A stretch of 39,519 bases of DNA from JAVBKX01 sp031553835. Lineage in GTDB: Bacteria > Bacteroidota > Bacteroidia > Bacteroidales > Azobacteroidaceae. A program made the position numbers and the translations under genes. Below are positions 25,051 through 33,700 of this stretch, piece by piece. The notes beneath the pieces were generated by a model. The model made no database searches and was not told the DNA's origin. It was given only the letters and a program-made list of their open reading frames with translations. Where the stretch lies: positions 1-39,519 of the forward strand of contig JAVBKX010000051.1 of assembly GCA_031553835.1 (NCBI GenBank). The letters are read 5' to 3'. Numbering within the stretch: the stretch's first letter is position 1; each line of letters starts with the position of its first letter.

Positions 25051-25899
25051 TTATTCCTCTGTTACAATTTGATTGATCGTTTTTGCTATAAGTTCCTGGA
25101 GTTCGTAAATATCGATTTTCCAGCTTTTTTTGAAATAATCCGCCACATAATTTTCTTTCTTTCTGATCACATCCCTACCCTCTTTCGGAATTGAATTCAG
25201 GAAATCCTCCCACTCGTCATTCGAATGAGTCAGCAACATTCCTATAATTTCGACAAAATCTTCGTCGGGACTTGCCATCGCATAAGCTGTAACATAGCCT
25301 TTTTCATTGGCAGTCTGGTCAGAAATATTATACCAGGATGTGGTATAAGAACTTTGGGTTATCGTTTTGAAATCAGACGGATATGGTTTATTCTGATGGA
25401 AAATATGTCCAAACTCGTGATGCATTACATGAAAATACCGCAACAACAGCTCCCGGTCTTTTTTATTGAATGCATTAATCTGATACAGAGTGATTTTTAT
25501 TCCGCCTTCGGCAGTACCCAGAATCTGTGTTCCATTTTCGTTTACCCCGGGACTTCCTATCAGAAAAATTTGCTTGGGAACTAATTTTTTAAAGAATAAA
25601 CTTCCGCCAATCTGTACGTATGGTTCAATCCAGGCCCGTTTGATAACATCGAGGGTAGGAATCACCAGTATATCTTTGACCGGAATCAGTTTTTTGGAGA
25701 GTTCAGATCCCGCATAATCCCATTTATAAATGACTTCTATATTATAGTCTTTTGTATAATTATCTCTGATATATTGATCTATTTCGTTCAATTCAGAGGG
25801 ATTTAAATCAATTATCGAATCGCCTAATTCATCATCCGTGCAAGAATAAAAGAATCCGGGAATACAAATGATCAATATTAATAATTTGAAATATTTCAT
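25051..25899 (-). CDS. Putative zinc-binding metallopeptidase lipoprotein
   Basis: A 282-residue lipoprotein with a lipobox at FFYSC (Cys20). The zinc motif HExxH is HEFGH at residues 161-165, within YFHVMHHEFGHIFHQ. A conserved downstream acidic cluster (PDEDFVEIIGMLL, D214/E217) could give the third zinc ligand, as in the Bacteroidetes SusCD-linked peptidase family (Peptidase_Mx-type, PF15890 as I recall). The length is smaller than some members, but the domain is complete. The gene is 11 bases after the SusD-like stop. The likely job is trimming peptides at the cell surface before or during import by the adjacent SusCD pair. The catalytic residues are seen; the substrate is inferred. Confidence 0.85.
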   Translation of the reverse strand: MKYFKLLILIICIPGFFYSCTDDELGDSIIDLNPSELNEIDQYIRDNYTKDYNIEVIYKWDYAGSELSKKLIPVKDILVIPTLDVIKRAWIEPYVQIGGSLFFKKLVPKQIFLIGSPGVNENGTQILGTAEGGIKITLYQINAFNKKDRELLLRYFHVMHHEFGHIFHQNKPYPSDFKTITQSSYTTSWYNISDQTANEKGYVTAYAMASPDEDFVEIIGMLLTHSNDEWEDFLNSIPKEGRDVIRKKENYVADYFKKSWKIDIYELQELIAKTINQIVTEE

Positions 25900-25910
25900 G
25901 ATGGTTATTT

Positions 25911-27467
25911 TTATTTGAATGAGAGGTATGGAACATATACAAATTCATACGGAGTGTGCTCTGTAAAACCGACAGGATTCGGTTCCATGCCCGAAGCAAT
26001 CACTTGTTTCGGTAATTGTAACTGGCGTCGCGGATCATCTTTGAGCAACGTTTCCGTTTGTGCTCCATTCCATTGCGTATGTGTAATTTCTATATTGAAA
26101 CGGCGGATATCAAACCATCGCATGCCTTCAAATGCAAATTCCTTGCGACGTGTATCGACTACCACTGCCAGGAATTTCCTGGCCAAAGCAGGTACTTCAT
26201 AGTTTGGAGACAACTTGTCTGCCGCCTGGTCTGAGACAAACATATCGATTTTTTCATTGTCAATCGCATGTACAGACGGGTTATAAGCATCGATCCGTTT
26301 GCTGTAGAAAACATTCAAATCATTTTTCACCTCTTCATAGTTTCCAAGCATCACATTGGCTTCGGCGCGGTTCAGCAAAGCTTCTTCCATGGTAAAAGCA
26401 GGATACATTATATATACCACTCCATAATTAGCATTGATAGATTCGGATTTGAACCACTCGCGATACTTCGGGATGATAATTCTTTCGCCTGATTCTCCGA
26501 GCGTAAAAAAGTGATAGGCTAAGGATCCTCCGGTTATATTCTGGTCGAATATCTGGCCTTTCACGGCAGGAGTCATTGTATAACGGAATGTAGCGCTACG
26601 GCTCCAGATAGAAGCCATACTCAACAACATGGAGTTACAGGTTTCATCCGATTTGGTATATCGCGCCATGATTAGCTTGGCATCCGCAGCCAATGAAGCA
26701 TATTCTCCATTCCAGTCGCGGAGCAGTAAAGAAGGTTTGCTTCCGATGACCATCGATGCATATTCCGCACATTTTTCCCAATCCTGGCTGAAAAGGTAAA
26801 ACCGGCTTGCAAAGGTATAAGCGGCGGCAGTATTGAAATGATACGAAGGCACTTTATACTGGTTATGCTCGATAAGAGGTAATCCGTCTTCCAGGTCTTT
26901 TTTCATCAATTCATATACTTTCGCAACGCTCAACCGTTCGTATTTTTTGAAAACCACGTCTTCGGCTTCTGTTACGTAAGGAATTCCGGGATCAGAAGCA
27001 GCCGTTGCTTTATCATAAGTCTTTGCAAACAAATTAACTAACATGAAATGAGCATAAGCGCGGCACAACAAAGCTTCTCCTTTTTGCCCGAGATAATCAT
27101 CGGGATTAGGAGCCTTGTCGATAAAGTCGAGCGCATGATTGGCGTGGGAGATTGCTTCGTAACAAGAATTCCAGAATCCGGTCGGAGAATCCTGTTGCGT
27201 ATTGCTTACATCTTTCCACCAATAGGCTTCTTCCACATTCTGGTGGTTGTACATCCAGGTACGGGCATCTCCTACGTTGTCGCTCATGGTTTCGGTAAAA
27301 AGAGCATATCCGGTACTGGGATAAGCGCTTACCAACAATTGGCTGATGCTTTCAGGAGTATCCAATGTAGCCCGGGCATCAGGATCTTTCGACAAAAAAT
27401 CTTCACAAGAACAGAATAACAAAATGCTTGCGAGACTGATTAAGCTAAATATATTTCTTTTCATCAT
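25911..27467 (-). CDS. SusD/RagB-like nutrient-binding lipoprotein
   Basis: A 518-residue surface lipoprotein (lipobox LLFCSC, Cys21; two starting methionines are in frame). The N-terminus has CEDFLSKDPDARATLDTPESISQLLVSAYP, typical of SusD. The TPR-like helices include EALLCRAYAHFMLVNLFAK (about 130-150). The C-terminal region has ARKFLAVVVDTRRKEFAFEGMRWFDIRR (about 425-452) and ends PNPVGFTEHTPYEFVYVPY, all characteristic of SusD proteins. It forms the lid of the SusC channel. The partner susC-like gene lies just upstream (11-base gap). In this operon context the substrate is more likely peptide than glycan, as for RagB, but no binding residues can be assigned. Confidence 0.95.
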   Translation of the reverse strand: MMKRNIFSLISLASILLFCSCEDFLSKDPDARATLDTPESISQLLVSAYPSTGYALFTETMSDNVGDARTWMYNHQNVEEAYWWKDVSNTQQDSPTGFWNSCYEAISHANHALDFIDKAPNPDDYLGQKGEALLCRAYAHFMLVNLFAKTYDKATAASDPGIPYVTEAEDVVFKKYERLSVAKVYELMKKDLEDGLPLIEHNQYKVPSYHFNTAAAYTFASRFYLFSQDWEKCAEYASMVIGSKPSLLLRDWNGEYASLAADAKLIMARYTKSDETCNSMLLSMASIWSRSATFRYTMTPAVKGQIFDQNITGGSLAYHFFTLGESGERIIIPKYREWFKSESINANYGVVYIMYPAFTMEEALLNRAEANVMLGNYEEVKNDLNVFYSKRIDAYNPSVHAIDNEKIDMFVSDQAADKLSPNYEVPALARKFLAVVVDTRRKEFAFEGMRWFDIRRFNIEITHTQWNGAQTETLLKDDPRRQLQLPKQVIASGMEPNPVGFTEHTPYEFVYVPYLSFK

Positions 27468-27478
27468 TTTTTCACTAA

Positions 27479-30400
27479 TTATAAACCTACTTTCAATGTC
27501 AATGTAAATTGTCTTGGCGTCGGCATTGCAACCCCTCCCGAACGGAAAAATTCGGGATCCTGTCCGTTCAGTTTTTCATCAGCATACAATAACGCAATGT
27601 TAGATGCTGTCAGTTTCAGTTGTATATTGTTCAACTTGAAAGAATGAACAAATTTAGAGGGTACGTCGTAGGCAAGAAAAATCTCTTTCAACCGGATGAA
27701 CGAACCGCTGGCGACTCTTTCGGTCGAAAAATTATAGGCATTATAAGCCGTACTTAATGTTTTAAGCGAAGCTTCTGTATAAGAAGGAATTACCGGAATA
27801 TTGGTATATTTTTCATCTCCGGGCAATACCCAACGGTTTTTCAATTCCTTAGGCATAACATCCAAATCGGTGTATCCTGCTTTGAATGACTGGTCCAATC
27901 GTATAACATTGCCGAACTGGTAAGTCAGGAAAACATTCAATTTCCAGTTTTTAAGGGCAAATCCATTGTTCAACCCTCCCTGATAAGGCGCATCAACAGG
28001 GCCTTCATATACCAGATGACCTAAATTCTGAGCTTCCTGGAAATAAACTTCTCCAACCGTTACCTGACCTTTTTCATTGATTACCTGCGGATAACCTTTT
28101 TCGGTCAGCCCGGCAAATTGCAGCGAATATAAACCTCTGGCGGGATAACCTACGCGGGGGCCTCCGGTTGGAGACACCAAATCCATAACGCTGGGATTGG
28201 ATTGCATATCCGTAATTTCATTTTTAGCATACGAAAAAGTCATGTTGGCATTCCAGTTCAGTCCCGGTCCGGCCAATATTTGTCCGCCAAGGGAGAACTC
28301 GACTCCACGGGAATACATAGTCGCATAATTTGCCCATTTGTAATATTGTCCGCCAATTCCTGAAGTTTTCACAGGAGCGATCAAATCAAAACAATCACGG
28401 TTGTAAGCATCAAAACTCAAACTCAACCGGTTATTGAACAATCCGAGATCAAAACCGGCGTTCAACTCATATTGTTTTTCCCATGTAAGTTCTTTATTTT
28501 CAAGTGATTCGATATATATTTGATTCTCTTTATCCCCTTCCGGACGGAATGTCAATGCACTCCTGTATATCGCCAAAGCATTGGCATAGGCAGGCGCCGG
28601 ATTAGCATTCATACCATAAGTTAAACGCAATTGCAATTGGCTGATAACGTCATTATCCTTCAGGAAATCTTCTTCTTTCACGTTCCAGGCTGTACTTGCA
28701 TTCCATGTCGGCAGCCATTTATTTTCAGCCTCTTTTCCCAATTGGTTGGTTCCGTCCATACGACCGGTCACATTCAACGTATATTTTCCTAAATAAGAAT
28801 AACTGCCGGTGGCGAAAAATGCGGCGCTCCGGGTATAAGTATCATTTAATCCGAAATATGCAAAATCACCTTCGAGCATCATTTTAAGAATACGATAGTC
28901 GGTAAAAGCTGTTCCTCCTCTATTCCATTGATACCCATATCCATTGCTAAAGCTATTGGTACGGTCGGTCGATTTGATTTCAGAACCCAGCAAAAAATTA
29001 GTCAGGTGAATTTCATTGAAGGCTTTATTGTAATTTCCGGTGAAACGGACATACATGCTCGACATTTTGAAATCTTCCCTGTTGTAAAAACCTCCTTCGG
29101 GCAGCACGACTACCGGCCAGGCAATCGGATCATCCGGATCGCGATACAAAAACATGTTTTTATCCAACACCGTTTGATTTTGGTCAGCCCTGTATGCTCC
29201 GGCCATATTGGAATTTTCGTTGATCTTCGTTTCTGTGGTTGATTTAACATAGCGATACGAACCCAGCAAATTAAAATCCAACCCTTTGATGGGTTTCCAT
29301 GCCAATTCGCCCTGCAACTTCAGGTCAACCTGAGAAATGTCCATCGTATTGTACAGCAATTCATCTTTGATATTAAACGGAGCGTAATTCATCTGGTAAA
29401 ATACAGACGGATCGGCCGTACGGCTGGTGTTGAGCGCATAACTGAACGGGTTGATATCGAAATCACGACTGAATTCGCCTTCCACAACATTAGCAGTACG
29501 GTTTAATGTTCCGGGCGCCTGCTGTTCCCTGATCGAACCGGTGGTGGCAAACGTAAGCGAAACCGTATTCGAAATATCATTGGTTGTATTGAAATTCCCG
29601 GTAAAACGTTGAACCTGATCGGCCATTGTCCAACCCGGATCATTGTATATACTCAATGACGCATAATTTTTATTTTTCTCAGAACCGGCGCTGAGGCTCA
29701 AGGAATGATTTTGAATGACAGAATACCTGAACAGTTCATCAAACCAATCCGTATTTCTCATTTCAGCAGCCTGGAGGTATTTGGCGATTTCTTCAGGATA
29801 ATTTTTCAGCAGGAAATTGCCGGAAGCATCCGGTTTATACATTTGATTATACATATAACCGAAAACGCCCCAGTTGGATCTTGTCAACAAATTGTCCGGA
29901 GCCAGCCAGCCTTTTGCATACAATTCCATATTCACATCCATTTGTTCCTGTGAATCCATCAGATTGAAATCGGAATAAGACGGCTTCAACCGGGTGGTAA
30001 ATTCTCCGGAATAATTGATGGCATAGCTTCCTGATTTTCCTTTTTTGGTAGTAATTACAACGACGCCGTTCATCGCCCTGGCCCCATAAAGGGCAGAGGC
30101 GGAAGCATCTTTCAATATTTGAAAACTTTCGATATCATCGGCATTCAATCCTGCGACTGCAGAACTGATCAGCGTGGTGGCATCTCCCGAAGACAATGCA
30201 TCGGCCGGAATTTCAACTACATCTTCCAAAATTACACCATCCACAACCCACAACGGGGACTGGTTTCCATAGATGGAACTGGCTCCGCGGACTTTCAGTT
30301 TAGGTGCGGCGCCAAAAGTACCCGACACATTTTGCACGGCTACCCCAGCCACTTTTCCCTGAAGCATGCGGCTCACATCAGCCTCTCCATCCATCAACGC

Positions 30401-30781
30401 TTTATCGGCTGTCAGTTTTTCCGCCGAACCGGTAAATAACCTGCGGTCTATCTTTTGATATCCGGTTACCACAACTTCGTCTATTTGAGTCGCATCCGGA
30501 TAGAGTGTGATATTCATATTCTGACTGATATCTACAGTCAGCGGTTTCATTCCCACATACGATACCGTTATCTTTTTCGCAGAAGCAGGAATATTTAACA
30601 TAAAATTTCCATCAAAATCCGTAACTGTTCCCTGTGTAGTACCCACAATAGAAACCGACGCCCCGATAATCGGCTCTCCGTCTTCTGCGGAAATAACGAC
30701 CCCTTTCACCTGGCGTTCCTGAGCATACATACAGGAAATAACAAACACATTAAATAAAATTAATAAAAACTTTTTCACCAT
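27479..30781 (-). CDS. SusC/RagA-like TonB-linked outer-membrane transporter
   Basis: A 1100-residue TonB-dependent transporter. Signal peptide at about 1-20 (SCMYAQ). A carboxypeptidase-regulatory-like domain covers about 25-95 (VKGVVISAEDGEPIIGASV, GTVTDFDGNFML), followed by the TonB box DEVVVTGYQ (101-109). The plug (about 115-250) carries PLWVVDGVI and DIESFQILKDASASALYGARAMNG, both SusC signatures. The barrel fills the rest and ends PTPRQFTLTLKVGL. It lies 4 bases after the giant protease stop and 11 bases before the SusD-like start, so the three are one transcript. It is predicted to import what SusD binds, most likely oligopeptides released by the co-encoded protease, by analogy with RagA. 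Confidence 0.95.
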   Translation of the reverse strand: MVKKFLLILFNVFVISCMYAQERQVKGVVISAEDGEPIIGASVSIVGTTQGTVTDFDGNFMLNIPASAKKITVSYVGMKPLTVDISQNMNITLYPDATQIDEVVVTGYQKIDRRLFTGSAEKLTADKALMDGEADVSRMLQGKVAGVAVQNVSGTFGAAPKLKVRGASSIYGNQSPLWVVDGVILEDVVEIPADALSSGDATTLISSAVAGLNADDIESFQILKDASASALYGARAMNGVVVITTKKGKSGSYAINYSGEFTTRLKPSYSDFNLMDSQEQMDVNMELYAKGWLAPDNLLTRSNWGVFGYMYNQMYKPDASGNFLLKNYPEEIAKYLQAAEMRNTDWFDELFRYSVIQNHSLSLSAGSEKNKNYASLSIYNDPGWTMADQVQRFTGNFNTTNDISNTVSLTFATTGSIREQQAPGTLNRTANVVEGEFSRDFDINPFSYALNTSRTADPSVFYQMNYAPFNIKDELLYNTMDISQVDLKLQGELAWKPIKGLDFNLLGSYRYVKSTTETKINENSNMAGAYRADQNQTVLDKNMFLYRDPDDPIAWPVVVLPEGGFYNREDFKMSSMYVRFTGNYNKAFNEIHLTNFLLGSEIKSTDRTNSFSNGYGYQWNRGGTAFTDYRILKMMLEGDFAYFGLNDTYTRSAAFFATGSYSYLGKYTLNVTGRMDGTNQLGKEAENKWLPTWNASTAWNVKEEDFLKDNDVISQLQLRLTYGMNANPAPAYANALAIYRSALTFRPEGDKENQIYIESLENKELTWEKQYELNAGFDLGLFNNRLSLSFDAYNRDCFDLIAPVKTSGIGGQYYKWANYATMYSRGVEFSLGGQILAGPGLNWNANMTFSYAKNEITDMQSNPSVMDLVSPTGGPRVGYPARGLYSLQFAGLTEKGYPQVINEKGQVTVGEVYFQEAQNLGHLVYEGPVDAPYQGGLNNGFALKNWKLNVFLTYQFGNVIRLDQSFKAGYTDLDVMPKELKNRWVLPGDEKYTNIPVIPSYTEASLKTLSTAYNAYNFSTERVASGSFIRLKEIFLAYDVPSKFVHSFKLNNIQLKLTASNIALLYADEKLNGQDPEFFRSGGVAMPTPRQFTLTLKVGL

Positions 30782-30785
30782 TATA

Positions 30786-33700
30786 TTATTGAACTGTTAA
30801 TTTAAACTCTTTTGTAGCTTTCCCTATTTTTACCTGCAAAATGTAATTACCTGCCTCATAAGGCATCTCAATAGGGGTAATTTCACCGGAAACAGAGAGA
30901 ACTTTCAATACTTTACCTGTCAAATCGCACAAGATGATTGAAGCATTCTGATTTTCTTCCATCGACAAAGCTGACTGGACATACACAGCCTGCTTGTTTT
31001 TGACCGGATTAGGATATACCTTGATTTGATCGAAGACAGGAGCATGAATCGCACTGATTCCGGTTACCGTAATGCAGGCTTCAGCAGACTGTCCGGATTC
31101 CAGATCATTACCATACACGGCGGAAATGTTGTAACAATAATCTCCCAAGGCGAGATTTTCGTCCATATAATTCAGATTAGAGGAGGTGGCAATTTCAGCT
31201 CCATTGCGGTAAATTTTGTATGCTATGTCTTTTTTACGATTGTCCGATACAATCGCAGCCATATTCCAGTTCACCGACAATCCCATGTCTGATAATGAAT
31301 AGAAACTGAAGCCGCCATCAGTAGAAACCAAATCGCCCTGATTTTTATATCCCGGCCCATAATCATAACCTGCCGGGAATTTTCCGCCTTCGTCTGTTAC
31401 CTTATATCCTATTTGTAAGGGTAGCGAAGCATTGATTTTTATCGGTGTTGACAATTGTACCACGTTAAATTCATTGAATGTAACATGAGGCACTTGTAGC
31501 GAACAGATCAACTTTCCATCCTGCCTGATTTTGATTTCATAAGAAGCGGTTCCTGTTTTTCCGGACAACAAGTGCGGATAAAATTCCACTGCAGTGAACT
31601 CACATCCATGGAAAGGAACCAATTCGTCGGGAGTAAAGAGAATGGCGGTTTCAAAAGAACCCGGGTAATCGAGTCCCAATCCTTCAAAATTTTCGCCCTT
31701 ATCCCAGCGAAGTTTCAGTAATTCACCATCAGCCAAAGCGGCTTTACTGGCTTTTGAAGCAGAATGTATTCCGGATACTGTCTGAGACGATTTCAAAATA
31801 CTGTTCAAAAGTATCGTTTTATTACTTCTCGTTTCGGCAGAAGTTCTTTCATATAACTTCGAATCGGTTGCGGGCGTCAACGCGCTCTGAGTCGATTTCA
31901 AAGCAGCGGCTTTCGGATCCGTACTTAAATCGTCAATTCCAATATATAAATCATCCAGCAATAAAATATAAGCCTGGTCGGAAACACAATTCACCGCTAC
32001 GAACTTAGCATCAGCAGGAACTTTGAAATAATATTTAGTCCATGTTGCCGGTACTGTGGCATACGGTTCTGTAGTCAACACATGAGTAAAATCAGCTACG
32101 GTTTTTCCTGTAGTGGAATACGCGACTCTAATACGTTCCGGCCCATAAGTAATTTCGCGGCTTTTAGCCCAGAAAGAGAAGATAAACTCTTTCTCAAAAG
32201 ATAGTTCCGGAGAAATAATCCAGTCGTCTGTTTGTTTGGAATTCGCATTAAAGCAGGCAAAATATTGGCTTCCCGAATGAGGCGCCATCGATTCGTCGCA
32301 TGCCGGAGTTGTCAAATACGGATTGAACGAAATAAACGCCATCTCTTTGTTGTGATTCGGAAATGTGATTCCCGAAAATGAGAATGTTGCAGATTTATCT
32401 CCATCTACAAAACTCCATCCGACCGCACCGGAAGAATTGATTACAAATGGATTATGGTTTTCCACATCATCATAATAATAACTTTCCGTCTTCGGTTCGG
32501 GTGCATTCCAGTTTAATTCCACATGTAAAGGATTGAGCGTGGAAATTTTCGCCTGCAAATTTTCAGGCTGAATACCTGCTTGTCTGACAAAAATATGTTT
32601 TTCCACTCCACCGGCTGAAACCGTAATCATTCCTTTACGTTCCAAACCCGTATTAGGCAGCATTTTCACCGTAAGCGTATTGCCTGATTTCCTGGCGTCA
32701 ATCCAAATATTGAGCGTACTCACTTTCCAATCCACATTACATGTTACATCTATCGAATGCAGATTATTTCCGGCATTGGATTCTTCAATAACTGTGTTGG
32801 ATAAATCCAATTCTGAATAAGTAAACAACGGTACGATGTTCAATGACAGATTATACGGAAGTATGTACGAAAGCGGATACCAGTCAATGGTAGCTTTTTC
32901 AGAAAGTAATCCGCAAGCTGTTCCTGTGCCGTTTTCACTTTTTGTGGAAGAAGATTTGATCGCGATATTATACGTGGTATTATTTTGATAAAAACCTTCT
33001 ACTACCACATGAAATGCTGTTGAAATACCCACCGGTTCGGGGAATGGAATGTTAGTATATCCATCCGGATTAATATTCATAACATCCAACGTCGTTTTAG
33101 CAATCAGGGAACCGGGAACACCTCCTTTATCCTCATAGATCGAAACCGGGATGGAACTGGAAGAAGCCCTTGAATTTACATGGAATTGGATAGCCACCTG
33201 TGAAATATGTCCGGGACGCAATGGAGCATTGAAGCGCTCGGAATAAGCGACAACTACATTTTGTAACAGTTTGTTGCTTCCGGTGATATAACCGCCGGTT
33301 GGCCGTTCATACACACTTTCGCCCGGATCCATATCCGGCATATTCCAAATCGAATCGGTTCCGGAAACCAATATGTAATCGGCCATTTCTTTTGTGGAAG
33401 AACCTTTGTCATTGGTAACAGACAATTGAACCGGATATTTGCCCGGAGTATTGTACGTAACCATCGGTACTATTTTCTGGTCGGATGATTCCTTATTAGA
33501 ACCGCTCAACTGCCACGCCCATTGTCTCGGATAATTAGCCGAATTATCAATGATATTAATATTGGCTCCGGTTGGAATAAACCGTCCATAATTTGTTTTC
33601 CGTTTGTAACCGCCTTCCGCTGTAAATGAACATACGGGCGATTGCTGATTGACAGTAACGGATTGGGTAATAGTTTTAGTATCCTCTCCCTGATGATTGC

